A DNA stretch of 52,564 bases from contig CAMVGV010000016.1 in the NCBI GenBank assembly GCA_947167135.1, positions 1-52,564 of the forward strand. The letters are read 5' to 3'. Under the pieces are notes generated by a model, which was not told the origin of the DNA, made no database searches, and was given only the letters and a program-made list of their open reading frames with translations. Positions 8,326-16,791 of the stretch are shown piece after piece. This DNA comes from an uncultured Lachnospiraceae bacterium (GTDB lineage: Bacteria; Bacillota; Clostridia; Lachnospirales; Lachnospiraceae). Positions within the stretch are counted from its first letter, which is position 1, and the number at the start of each line of letters is the position of its first letter. The position numbers and the translations under genes are program-made.

Positions 8326-8421
8326 AAAAGATTTTTAGATAATAGTCGCATTATTAGGAGTCCGTTGCCGAAAACGATTAAGCCAGGCAGGGGCGGACAA
8401 GGAAGGAAAAACAGAAGGAAG

Positions 8422-9447
8422 ATGTCAAGAAACAGCGTTTCCTTAAAAGATATTTCAAAGGCCTGCGGGGTTTCCATAGCAACTGTATCCAAGGCATTAA
8501 ATGATCACAGCGATATAGGGCAGGAAACAAAGGAGAATATAAAGAGGGTTGCGCAGGAGCTTGGATATCATCCCAACGCTGCGGCTCAGGCGCTGAAGAC
8601 CAGAAGGACGAATAATATCGGAGTCCTTTTTGTGGATGAAGCGAACAGCGGACTTACCCACGACTATTTTTCCCATGTGCTGGACAGCTTCAAGAGATGT
8701 GCCGAGCGGAACGGCTTTGACATAACCTTTATCAATGCCGACAAGACAAGGCCCGACAATATGACCTATCTTGCCCACGCTATGTACAGGGGCTTTGACG
8801 GAGTCGTGATAGCCTGTGTGGATTTCTTTGATCCACAGGTGGATGAGCTGATCAACGGAAATATACCGGTAGTTACCATAGACCACATTTTTTACAACAG
8901 GATAGCCATAATATCGGACAATGCCGGAGGGATGAGGGATCTGGTAAGCTACGTTTACAGTATGGGTCACAGGAAGATCGCATATATCCACGGTCTGGAG
9001 TCGTCAGTGACCCAGGCCAGGCTCGCAAGCTTTTACAGGTCTATGCAGGATTTCGGCCTTACCGTTCCGGATGAGTATGTTTTAGCTTCTCCATACAGGG
9101 ATTCCGAGGGGGCATACAGGGCAACCTTAAAGCTTCTGTCTCTTCCGGAGCCTCCCACCTGCATACTTTATCCCGATGATGTTTCCGCCTTTGGAGGGAT
9201 TAATGCCTTAAGTGAAAGGGGCTTAAGGATACCTGAGGATATTTCCATCGCGGGATACGACGGTACGGAGATGGCTTCAAGGGTTATACCTATGCTTACT
9301 ACCGTGGTTCAGGATACCGAGGGGATCGGAAGGGCAGCTGCGGAGCGCTTGATCGATATGATAAACAATCCTAAGGCGGCGCTCATCGAACAGGTTATCA
9401 TAGAGGGAAGACTGGAACCCGGCGGAACGGTTGGGAGACCGGCGTGA
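8422..9447 (+). CDS. LacI-family transcriptional regulator of a sugar ABC importer
   Basis: This is a DNA-binding regulator of 341 aa with the N-terminal helix-turn-helix VSLKDISKACGVSIATVSKA and hinge YHPNAAAQALKTRRT. A sugar-sensing domain follows (GVLFVDEANSGLTHDYFSHV..., GYDGTEMASRVIP). The ATG at 8422 puts the HTH at the usual distance from the start. The same frame could also begin at TTG 8365, which has AGGAG only 4 nt upstream. That would add 19 mostly basic residues, and neither start has ideal spacing. The gene directly precedes the importer genes 9543-12741, so it probably controls them and itself through the palindrome at 8312-8325. Confidence 0.87.
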   Translation: MSRNSVSLKDISKACGVSIATVSKALNDHSDIGQETKENIKRVAQELGYHPNAAAQALKTRRTNNIGVLFVDEANSGLTHDYFSHVLDSFKRCAERNGFDITFINADKTRPDNMTYLAHAMYRGFDGVVIACVDFFDPQVDELINGNIPVVTIDHIFYNRIAIISDNAGGMRDLVSYVYSMGHRKIAYIHGLESSVTQARLASFYRSMQDFGLTVPDEYVLASPYRDSEGAYRATLKLLSLPEPPTCILYPDDVSAFGGINALSERGLRIPEDISIAGYDGTEMASRVIPMLTTVVQDTEGIGRAAAERLIDMINNPKAALIEQVIIEGRLEPGGTVGRPA

Positions 9448-9542
9448 GGAAAAGGATTTAAGACGGCGGAGTGCTGTTTTAAATATAGCAAACGAAGATC
9501 ATAACAAATCAGGATAATCATAAAAAGGGAGGTTAAACGGTT

Positions 9543-10883
9543 ATGAAGAAAAAATTAATGGTTGCATTGCTTTCACTGACAATGACAGCTGGAATACTGG
9601 CGGGATGCGGAAAGGGCGGAAGCGCCGGTGCGGGAAAGGCCACCGACGGAGGAAAGGTTCTCAATATATATGCCTGGAATGAAGAGTTTAAGTCCAGGGT
9701 TACGGATCATTTCCCCGGATATGAAGAGGTCGATGCCACAACCGGAAAGGTGGGCGATGTTACGGTAAAATGGAATATCACCCCCAATCAGGACAATGCT
9801 TATCAGAACCATCTTGATGAGACTCTTCTGAATCAGGATAAGGCAGCCGCGGACGACAAGATCGATATGTTCCTTGTGGAGGCTGACTATGCTCTTAAAT
9901 ACGTGGATACCGATTATGCTCTTCCGGTAAAGGATCTGGGCCTTACGGATGAGGATCTCAAGAATCAGTATAAATACACCCAGGACGTTATGACAGATTC
10001 AAAGGGTGTGTTGAAGGGAACCTCCTGGCAGGGCTGCCCCGGCGTGCTTATCTACAACAGGGAAGCGGCAAAGGAAGTCCTTGGCACCGATGATCCCGCA
10101 GAGGTTCAGAAGTCAGTGGCAGACTGGGGAACCTTTGAACAGACCGCAGAGAAGATGAAGGCTGCCGGCTACAATATGACAGCTACCACCAACGATGCAT
10201 ACCGTGTATTCTCAAATAATGTTTCCGGCAAGTGGGTACAGGATGGCAAGGTTGTCCTTGATGACAGCATCAAGAACTGGATCGATCTTTCCAAGAGGAT
10301 GATGGACGCAGGAGAGACTACATCGGCAGACCTCTGGAGTCCTGACTGGAGCGCAGGCTTCTATCCCGACGGAAAGGTATTCTGTTACTTCGGGCCCGCA
10401 TGGCTCATCAATTTCTCCATGGCTGCCGATGAGGCAGGCTCTATCGCGAATGCAGGCGGATGGGGAGCCACCGAGGGACCTCAGGGCTTCTTCTGGGGCG
10501 GCACCTGGATCTGCGGCTGTGCCGGAACCGACAACAAGAGCCTTGTTTGTGATATAATGAAGCAGCTCACCTGTAATGAAGAGATAATGCTTGACATAGT
10601 TAAGAAGGACAGCGATTTCGTTAATAATAAGCCTGCAATGGAAAAGGCTGCATCCGATGATTCCTTCGCCTTCCCCGTCCTCGGCGGACAGAATCCTCTG
10701 CCTATGTTCTGTGCCGGTGCCGAAAAGTGCGATCTTTCGAATCAGAGCGCATACGACCAGGGCTGTAATGAAGAGCTGCAGAAGGCTATGAAGAATTACT
10801 TTGAGGGGAATGCAAGCTATGACGATGCATATGCACAGTTCACCAAGGCTATAGGTGAGAAGTATCCCGAGCTTGCAAAGTAA
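9543..10883 (+). CDS. Sugar ABC transporter substrate-binding lipoprotein (family 1)
   Basis: This extracellular, lipid-anchored receptor delivers a sugar or oligosaccharide to the membrane permeases encoded next. Residues 1-21 form a lipoprotein signal peptide with the lipobox LAGC (C22), followed by a short Gly-rich linker. The mature part has features of family 1 (MalE/UgpB-like) binding proteins: NIYAWNEEF near residue 46, a WQGCPGVLIYNREAAKE hinge segment and many aromatic residues (WGATEGPQGFFWGGTWICG). The 446-aa length is typical. GGGAGG sits 9 nt upstream of the ATG. The substrate is not determinable, but proximity to glycogen phosphorylase makes an alpha-glucan one possibility. Confidence 0.88.
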   Translation: MKKKLMVALLSLTMTAGILAGCGKGGSAGAGKATDGGKVLNIYAWNEEFKSRVTDHFPGYEEVDATTGKVGDVTVKWNITPNQDNAYQNHLDETLLNQDKAAADDKIDMFLVEADYALKYVDTDYALPVKDLGLTDEDLKNQYKYTQDVMTDSKGVLKGTSWQGCPGVLIYNREAAKEVLGTDDPAEVQKSVADWGTFEQTAEKMKAAGYNMTATTNDAYRVFSNNVSGKWVQDGKVVLDDSIKNWIDLSKRMMDAGETTSADLWSPDWSAGFYPDGKVFCYFGPAWLINFSMAADEAGSIANAGGWGATEGPQGFFWGGTWICGCAGTDNKSLVCDIMKQLTCNEEIMLDIVKKDSDFVNNKPAMEKAASDDSFAFPVLGGQNPLPMFCAGAEKCDLSNQSAYDQGCNEELQKAMKNYFEGNASYDDAYAQFTKAIGEKYPELAK

Positions 10884-10906
10884 TTTCAGATAAAGACTTT
10901 TTTTCG

Positions 10907-10932
10907 CAGGGCGCGGTATACTTCGCGCCCTG
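10907..10932 (+). promoter_or_regulatory. Intercistronic GC-rich hairpin after the binding-protein gene
   Basis: CAGGGCGCG (10907-10915) and CGCGCCCTG (10924-10932) form a perfect 9-bp stem with an 8-nt loop. It has no 3' T-run. The location between receptor and permease genes fits an mRNA-stabilising or partial attenuator element that raises receptor over permease levels. The same arrangement appears at 20788-20816. Confidence 0.65.
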
Positions 10933-10957
10933 TATCCGGATAGAAAGGATAAGGCTC

Positions 10958-11857
10958 ATGAAAAAGAGCAGAGTAGTAAGCTATAATAAGTGGGGTTATA
11001 TCTTCCTCATTCCTTTTATTGTTGTTTTTCTTGTTTTCCAGCTGATACCCCTTGTATCAACGATTTACAATTCGTTTTTTGAAAACTATCGTTCGGGTCT
11101 TATGCAGATAGGACCGAACTTTGTTGGCTTCGAAAATTATGTGACCATTATTACCAACGGTGATCTGCCCACATATTTTGCGAATACCATGATCCTGTGG
11201 GCAATGTGCTTTGTTCCACAGATCATAATATCACTGGTGCTTGGCGCCTGGTTTACGGATCCTTCGCTGAGGCTCAGGTTTCAGACCTTTTTCAAAACCG
11301 TTATATACCTTCCAAATCTTATAATGGCATCCGCCTTCTCCATGCTATTCTTTACGCTTTTTGCGGACGGCGGTCCCATAAACTCGATCCTGATGCAGAT
11401 GGGGATAATATCCGTGCCTTTCCAGTTTATGTCGCACGTCTGGTCGGTACGCGCCCTTATCGCATTTATGAACTGTATTATGTGGTTTGGAAATACGACT
11501 ATCCTTCTGATGGCTGGTATGCTGGGGATTGATCCGGCCTTATTTGAGGCAGCCCAGGTCGACGGCGCCACAGCCACTCAGATATTCTATAAAGTAACCC
11601 TTCCGTTGCTGAAGCCCATACTTATCTATGTTATGGTAACCTCCCTTATCGGCGGACTTCAGCTCTTTGATGTGCCTCAGATACTTACAAACGGAAGCGG
11701 AGATCCGGTACGTTCCTCCATGACACTTATCATGTATCTGAATAAGCATCTTTATAATAAGAACTACGGTCTCGGCGGAGCACTTTCCGTATTTATGATC
11801 ATAGTGACCGGAATCTTAAGCTATATAGTATTTAAGTTTACGAATTCCGGGGAATAA
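10958..11857 (+). CDS. Sugar ABC transporter permease (MalF/UgpA-like)
   Basis: This integral membrane subunit of 299 aa has about six transmembrane segments. The first is FLIPFIVVFLVFQLIPLV near residues 16-33. The EAA loop that docks the ATPase reads EAAQVDGATATQIFYKVTLP (about 199-218). An N-terminal cytoplasmic stretch carries charged residues (MKKSRVVSYNKWG). It works with the next permease and the lipoprotein at 9543. No ATPase gene is present in this cluster, so the importer probably borrows a shared MsmK/MalK-type ATPase encoded elsewhere. That is known for such systems in Gram-positive bacteria and is inferred here. Confidence 0.88.
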   Translation: MKKSRVVSYNKWGYIFLIPFIVVFLVFQLIPLVSTIYNSFFENYRSGLMQIGPNFVGFENYVTIITNGDLPTYFANTMILWAMCFVPQIIISLVLGAWFTDPSLRLRFQTFFKTVIYLPNLIMASAFSMLFFTLFADGGPINSILMQMGIISVPFQFMSHVWSVRALIAFMNCIMWFGNTTILLMAGMLGIDPALFEAAQVDGATATQIFYKVTLPLLKPILIYVMVTSLIGGLQLFDVPQILTNGSGDPVRSSMTLIMYLNKHLYNKNYGLGGALSVFMIIVTGILSYIVFKFTNSGE

Positions 11858-11871
11858 GAGGAGGTGAGAAG

Positions 11872-12741
11872 ATGACTGAAAGCAAAATGGCCGGACAAAA
11901 GGAAGGGGGTATATCCCTACAGGCAAGAAGAGCGCTGGCATACGTTGTTCTGATCCTCGTGACCTTAATCTGTCTTTTCTGGTTCTATGTACTTTTTATC
12001 AACGCGACAAGATCGAATTCGGAGCTGAAAAGGGGCTTTTCCGCACTGCCCAGTACCTTCATCCTTGAAAATCTTAATAATATGATACATGGCACCCAGC
12101 CCGTTCTTTACGGTATGCTGAACTCCTTTATCATAGCCCTTAGCTCTGCGGCGCTCAGCACTTATTTCTCGGCTATGACCGCTTATGCCATACATGCGTA
12201 TGACTTCAGGTTCAGGAGATTCATGTTTACCTTTATCCTGATGATAATGATGATACCCACGCAGATCACTGCGCTTGGTTTCCTGCAGCTGATCGGAAAT
12301 ATGGGACTCGATGACAGCTTCATTCCGCTGATCGTGCCGTCTGTGGCAACCCCTGCGGTATTCTTTTATATGAAGCAGTATATGGATTCGACACTGCCGC
12401 TGTCCCTTGTGGAGGCAGCACGTATAGACGGAGCGGGAGAATTCAGGACCTTTAATCAGATAGTCATGCCTCTTATGAAGCCGGCGCTTGCCGTGCAGGC
12501 CATATTCAGTTTTGTATTTAGCTGGAATAACTATTTCGTACCGGCACTGGTGCTGCATACAGATACAAAGAAAACCCTTCCCATTCTCATTGCACAGCTT
12601 CGTTCCGCTGACTGGCTGAAGTTTGATATGGGTCAGGTTTATGCGATGATAGCCTTTTCCATCTTCCCGGTTATAGTGGTCTATCTGGTACTCTCCAAAT
12701 CAATCGTTGGAGGAGTTACCCTGGGCGGAGTCAAGGGGTGA
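11872..12741 (+). CDS. Sugar ABC transporter permease (MalG/UgpE-like)
   Basis: This is the second membrane subunit of the importer, 289 aa. A first transmembrane segment lies near residues 21-42 (ALAYVVLILVTLICLFWFYV), and the EAA loop reads VEAARIDGAGEFRTFNQIVMP, followed by FSFVFSWNNYFVPALVL. GAGGTGAG lies just before the ATG, 14 nt after the first permease stops, so the two are translationally close. Its stop lies 17 nt before fabD, and the fabD ribosome binding site starts within 4 nt of it, so fabD may be on the same transcript. Confidence 0.88.
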   Translation: MTESKMAGQKEGGISLQARRALAYVVLILVTLICLFWFYVLFINATRSNSELKRGFSALPSTFILENLNNMIHGTQPVLYGMLNSFIIALSSAALSTYFSAMTAYAIHAYDFRFRRFMFTFILMIMMIPTQITALGFLQLIGNMGLDDSFIPLIVPSVATPAVFFYMKQYMDSTLPLSLVEAARIDGAGEFRTFNQIVMPLMKPALAVQAIFSFVFSWNNYFVPALVLHTDTKKTLPILIAQLRSADWLKFDMGQVYAMIAFSIFPVIVVYLVLSKSIVGGVTLGGVKG

Positions 12742-12758
12742 CAGAAAGGAGATATTTA

Positions 12759-13619
12759 ATGAAGGCATTTGTTTTTCCCGGACAGGGTTCACAGCAGAAG
12801 GGAATGGGGGAGGAGCTTTTTGACGCCTTTCCCGAGCTTACAAGGAAGGCGGACGAAATACTCGGGTACTCCATAAGGGAGCTCTGTCTCGAGGATCCCA
12901 AGGGGGTACTGGACAATACACGCTACACACAGCCTGCACTTTTTACGATCTCTTCTCTTTCCTATCTGAAGAAGCTTCAGGATGGTGAAGAAAAACCGGA
13001 CTTTGTTGCAGGACACAGTCTTGGTGAGTATTCTGCTCTTTTCGCTGCGGGGATCCTGGATTTTGAAACAGGACTTGCTCTGGTGAAAAGAAGAGGAGAG
13101 CTTATGAGTCTTGAAGAGGGCGGCGCTATGGCGGCCGTTGTGGGTCTTGACAGGGAAGGAGTCGCCAAAGTCCTCGATGAGAACGCTCTTTCGGAAATAT
13201 ATATTGCAAATCTGAATACACCGGTGCAGATAGTGGTCTCCGGTAAAAAGGAAGATATCCTGAAGGCAGAAGGAATCTTTACAGGTACAGAGGGCTGCAG
13301 CCTGTACAAGGTTCTGAACGTAAGCGGAGCCTTCCATTCACCGTATATGGAGAATGCAAGGAAGGTCTTTACGGAGGAATTAAAGAGCTTAAGCTTCGGA
13401 AAGATGGAGATCCCTGTGATCGCCAATGTGAACGCACTTCCCTATGATGAAAACAGGATCTCCGAGACACTTTCAGAGCAGCTGATTTCACCCGTCCGCT
13501 GGGTAGACAGCGTGAAATATATGATGGACAAGGGCGTTGACAGGTTTGAAGAGATCGGTCAGGGTCACGTTTTAAGCGGCATGATCAGGAAGATCCAGCG
13601 CTTCGTTAAATCCTCCTGA
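12759..13619 (+). CDS. fabD: Malonyl-CoA:ACP transacylase
   Basis: The enzyme transfers malonate from CoA to acyl carrier protein for fatty acid synthesis. The nucleophile is S87 in GHSLGE, the catalytic histidine H193 in NVSGAFHS, the N-terminal GQGSQ is at residues 8-12, and the arginine that binds malonate is in VKRRGELM (about 111). The C-terminal EIGQGHVLSGMI replaces the usual EIGPGKVLxGLI. The ATG at 12759 has AAAGGAG 7 nt upstream; the frame is open further to a GTG at 12738, which is not preferred. No other fab genes are present, so this is either a relocated single copy or an extra copy. The gene ends directly against the convergent DUF1846 gene. Confidence 0.9.
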   Translation: MKAFVFPGQGSQQKGMGEELFDAFPELTRKADEILGYSIRELCLEDPKGVLDNTRYTQPALFTISSLSYLKKLQDGEEKPDFVAGHSLGEYSALFAAGILDFETGLALVKRRGELMSLEEGGAMAAVVGLDREGVAKVLDENALSEIYIANLNTPVQIVVSGKKEDILKAEGIFTGTEGCSLYKVLNVSGAFHSPYMENARKVFTEELKSLSFGKMEIPVIANVNALPYDENRISETLSEQLISPVRWVDSVKYMMDKGVDRFEEIGQGHVLSGMIRKIQRFVKSS

Positions 13620-15104
13620 TCAGGTGTGATACAGCTTTTTTGAGTGGTATTTGGGCTCGCAGGTCAGGTTGACTCCCAGCTTTTTAAATATTCCCACATC
13701 TACCTGGGATAGAATAACAGAGGAATGAACCTCCAGACCCGCTATCCTCGGCAGCTGCTCGTAGGCCTTTCTGGCCGCGTCGTTTTTCAGAGCCTCGATG
13801 GAAAGAGCTATCAGTATTTCATCTATATGAAGCAGGGGATTGTGATTCCCGAGATATTTTACCTTCAGCTCCATAATGGGCTCGATCACGGTGGGGGATA
13901 TGAGCTCTATCTGATCCTCGATATCGGCCAGATATTTCAGGGCATTCAGTATCATGGCACTGGAAGCACCGAGAAGCGTGGAGGTTTTTCCGGTTATGAT
14001 GGTGCCGTCCTCCATCTGCATTGCTGCAGCGGGACCGCCGGTTTCCTCACCCTTGATATTTGCTGCAGCCACCACAGGACGGTTCCCGACGGAAATACCC
14101 GCCTTTTCCATTAAGAGCTCTATCTTGTGTACGGGACCGTCTCCCGCATTTCCCTTTCTCTTTTCACATAAAGCAGTGAAATATCTTCTTATGATCTCCT
14201 GATTTGCGGCCTTCGAAACCGCCTCGTCATCCGTGATACATAAGCCTGCCATATTCACCCCCATATCTGTGGGCGATTTGTAGGGGCTCATTCCGTTGAT
14301 CTTCTCAAACATGGTACGGAGAACGGGAAAAACCTCTACATCGCGATTATAGTTGACAACGGTCTTCCCATAAGCATCCAGATGGAAGGGGTCTATCATA
14401 TTTACATCGTCAAGATCCGCAGTTGCGGCTTCATAGGCAAGGTTGACGGGGTGGTTTAAGGGAAGATTCCAGATGGGGAAGGTTTCGAATTTGGAATACC
14501 CGGCTTTCACACCCCTCTTTGATTCATGGTAAAGCTGGGAAAGACAGGTGGCCATCTTTCCGCTGCCCGGTCCCGGTGCGGTAACGACCACAAGGGGGCG
14601 GGTTGTTTCGATGTAATCATTCTTTCCGTAGCCTTCGTCGCTGAGGATGAGGGGGATGTTTGAAGGATAGCCCGGTATTACATAGTGCCGGTATACCTTA
14701 ACTCCCAGAGCCGTCAGCTTTTTCTCATATGCTACCGCGGATGACTGGCCGGCAAACTGGGTCATAACAACACTTCCGACGTAAAGACCGTTATTTGTAA
14801 AGGCGTCAACCAGACGGAGAAGATCCATGTCGTAGGTAATGCCTATGTCTCCCCTGACCTTGTTTTTTTCTATATCTCCGGCATTTATGGCGATTATGAT
14901 CTCGGTCTGATCCCTGAGCTTCTTTAACATTCGGATCTTTGAGTCCGGATGGAAGCCGGGCAGCACGCGGGATGCGTGGAAATCATCAAAGAGCTTGCCT
15001 CCGAATTCCAGATAAAGCTTGCCTCCGAACTGTCCGATCCTTTCCGCGATGTGTTCCGACTGGATCTGAAGATATTTATCATTATCAAAGCCTGTCTTTA
15101 TCAT
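13620..15104 (-). CDS. DUF1846 (UPF0371) protein
   Basis: This is a conserved 494-aa cytosolic protein of unknown function. The start of the protein (IKTGFDNDKYLQIQSEHI), LYLEFGGKLFDDFHASRVLP, KVRGDIGITYDMDLLRL and GYGKNDYIETTRPLVVVTAP are recognisable UPF0371 signatures. The segment TAPGPGSGKMATCLSQLYHE looks like a phosphate-binding loop. I place the start at 15104 because GGAAAGGA lies 9 nt before it; the longer in-frame ATG at 15113 directly abuts that site. It lies 5 nt after the PurF-like gene, so the two form a tight operon. No function is assigned. Confidence 0.88.
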   Translation of the reverse strand: MIKTGFDNDKYLQIQSEHIAERIGQFGGKLYLEFGGKLFDDFHASRVLPGFHPDSKIRMLKKLRDQTEIIIAINAGDIEKNKVRGDIGITYDMDLLRLVDAFTNNGLYVGSVVMTQFAGQSSAVAYEKKLTALGVKVYRHYVIPGYPSNIPLILSDEGYGKNDYIETTRPLVVVTAPGPGSGKMATCLSQLYHESKRGVKAGYSKFETFPIWNLPLNHPVNLAYEAATADLDDVNMIDPFHLDAYGKTVVNYNRDVEVFPVLRTMFEKINGMSPYKSPTDMGVNMAGLCITDDEAVSKAANQEIIRRYFTALCEKRKGNAGDGPVHKIELLMEKAGISVGNRPVVAAANIKGEETGGPAAAMQMEDGTIITGKTSTLLGASSAMILNALKYLADIEDQIELISPTVIEPIMELKVKYLGNHNPLLHIDEILIALSIEALKNDAARKAYEQLPRIAGLEVHSSVILSQVDVGIFKKLGVNLTCEPKYHSKKLYHT

Positions 15105-15109
15105 TGCTT

Positions 15110-16531
15110 TCATTCCTTTCCGTTCCAGCAGTATGTACAGAGGTCACAGGGCTTCAGTCCTACAGCCTCTATCATATCATCCAGCCTGTGATAGTGGAGT
15201 GAGGTAAATTTGAGCCTTGTACGTATTTCTTCGAGCATGGCTGCATACTCGGAGCTGTCAGGATCCGTGTATCTTTCAAGAACCTCAGGGCCGGGATCCG
15301 CGCTGCCTTCCAGCTTTTCTATGACCCCTCTGGTGATAAGCTCCATTTCCGAATTTGATCTGGAAAAATTCAGATATTTACACCCGAAGACCAGAGGTGG
15401 ACAGGCAGGCCGTATATGAACCTCGGATGCGCCGTTATTAAAGAGGTATTCGGTGGTTTCCCTAAGCTGTGTCCCGCGGACTATTGAATCGTCGATAAGC
15501 AGAAGCTTTTTTCCCCTGATAAGCTCTCTGGCCGGTATAAGCTTCATTTTTGCGATCAGATTTCTCCTGCTCTGGTGCGTGGGCATAAAGGAGCGGGGCC
15601 AGGTTGCAGTGTATTTAACAAAGGGTCTGCCGTAGGGGATACCGGATTCATTGGAATAGCCTATGGCGTGGGCGACACCGGAATCCGGAACCCCGGCCAC
15701 GATGTCCGGGGAAATGCCTCTGTCCCTGTCTCTTTTCGCCAGTGCGGCGCCGCATCTGTAGCGGATGTTTTCCACATTGAGTCCCTCGTATGTGGACGCG
15801 GGAAAACCGTAGTAGATCCAGAGAAAGGTACATATTTTCAACCGGTCAAGGGGCTTTGACAGGATCTCATAGCCATCAGGTGTAATGAAATCTATTTCTC
15901 CGGGACCTAGCTCATGAACCGGATTGTAGCCGAGATTCAGGAATGAAAAGGATTCGAAGCAGACGCAGAAGGAATCCGGCTTCTGCCCAATCTCCACCGG
16001 AGTCCTGCCGTAACGGTCCCTCGCGGCATATATTCCCTTCTCCGTCATCAGGAGTATGGTCATGGAGCCCTTTATCATCTCCTGGGCATATCGTATGCCC
16101 TCCACAATGCTGTCCTTCTGATTTATAAGGGAAGCGGTCAGTTCGGTCGGATTAATATCGCCTCCGCTCATTTCCAGGAATTGTGCATGGTTATTCCGGA
16201 AAAGAAGCTTTTCGAGCTCCGGGCTGTTGTTTATCTTTCCTACGGTGGTTATGGAGTAGGTTCCGTGATGCGATCTTACAATGAGCGGCTGGGGTTCATA
16301 GTCGCTGATACAGCCTATGCCCAGATTGCCCTCCATCTTTTCCAGGTCTCTCTCAAATTTCGGTCTGAAGTAGGAGCTCTCTATATTATGGATCGCACGG
16401 TTAAAGCCGGATCCTTTATTGAAAACCGCCATTCCGGCACGTCTTGTACCTAGATGGGAATGATAGTCCGTTCCGTAAAACAGATCAAAGACACAGTCAC
16501 CTCTGGATGCTACTCCGAAAAATCCACCCAT
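15110..16531 (-). CDS. PurF-like amidophosphoribosyltransferase paralogue lacking the glutaminase cysteine
   Basis: The 473-aa protein has an N-terminal class II amidotransferase (Ntn) fold and a C-terminal phosphoribosyltransferase domain with the PRPP loop LLLIDDSIVRGTQ (343-355). True PurF exposes a Cys at position 1 after processing (CGxxG). Here the sequence is MGGFFGV, so the nucleophile is Gly. A longer frame adds 10 residues with a Cys, but its RRRC codons are the ribosome binding site itself (AAGGAGGAGATGT), so it is not real. Cysteines C234, C384, C465 and C468 align with the Fe-S ligands of Bacillus PurF. The protein probably uses ammonia or has another role. It is paired with DUF1846. 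Confidence 0.85.
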   Translation of the reverse strand: MGGFFGVASRGDCVFDLFYGTDYHSHLGTRRAGMAVFNKGSGFNRAIHNIESSYFRPKFERDLEKMEGNLGIGCISDYEPQPLIVRSHHGTYSITTVGKINNSPELEKLLFRNNHAQFLEMSGGDINPTELTASLINQKDSIVEGIRYAQEMIKGSMTILLMTEKGIYAARDRYGRTPVEIGQKPDSFCVCFESFSFLNLGYNPVHELGPGEIDFITPDGYEILSKPLDRLKICTFLWIYYGFPASTYEGLNVENIRYRCGAALAKRDRDRGISPDIVAGVPDSGVAHAIGYSNESGIPYGRPFVKYTATWPRSFMPTHQSRRNLIAKMKLIPARELIRGKKLLLIDDSIVRGTQLRETTEYLFNNGASEVHIRPACPPLVFGCKYLNFSRSNSEMELITRGVIEKLEGSADPGPEVLERYTDPDSSEYAAMLEEIRTRLKFTSLHYHRLDDMIEAVGLKPCDLCTYCWNGKE

Positions 16532-16628
16532 ACATCTCCTCCTTGGGAATAAAATGATCAAAGCGCCAAAAGGCTATTGCCGGAAAACAAGGCTGTCTGC
16601 GCATAGGACAGGAGCCGAAGGCGCTATA

Positions 16629-16679
16629 ATCATAACATATATCCGGGTATTTGCAAAAAGCTGAAAAATTATTTAGAAT
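16629..16679. promoter_or_regulatory. Overlapping divergent promoters sharing a TTGCAA box
   Basis: The self-complementary TTGCAA at 16651-16656 can serve both strands. On the minus strand it is 16 bp from TATGAT (complement of 16629-16634), driving the PurF-like operon. On the plus strand it is 17 bp from TAGAAT (16674-16679), driving the ROK gene at 16792. Assigned from spacing only. Confidence 0.4.
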
Positions 16680-16728
16680 TATAACAAAATATTCGTTTAA
16701 ATACCGCAGATAACAATTCAGAACAGTC

Positions 16729-16746
16729 ACCTGCGGAACCGCAGGT
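16729..16746. promoter_or_regulatory. Perfect 18-bp inverted repeat, possible operator
   Basis: ACCTGCGG-AA-CCGCAGGT lies in the leader of the ROK gene. The right half plus flank, ACCGCAGGTAACAA (16738-16751), also resembles ACCGCAGATAACAA at 16703-16716 as a direct repeat. It could be a regulator site or an RNA hairpin. Confidence 0.5.
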
Positions 16747-16791
16747 AACAACAGATCCTAAGGGATGAAAACAAGGGCGCCGGAGAAGAAA

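Noticed and set aside
12738-12759. GTG start for fabD at 12738
   Set aside because: AAAGGAG lies between it and the ATG at 12759, and the family begins at KAFVFPGQGSQ.
16531-16561. Longer PurF-like start that would add a cysteine before the Ntn fold
   Set aside because: The added codons consist of the ribosome binding site AGGAGGAGA, and the Cys would be two residues out of place relative to PurF Cys1.
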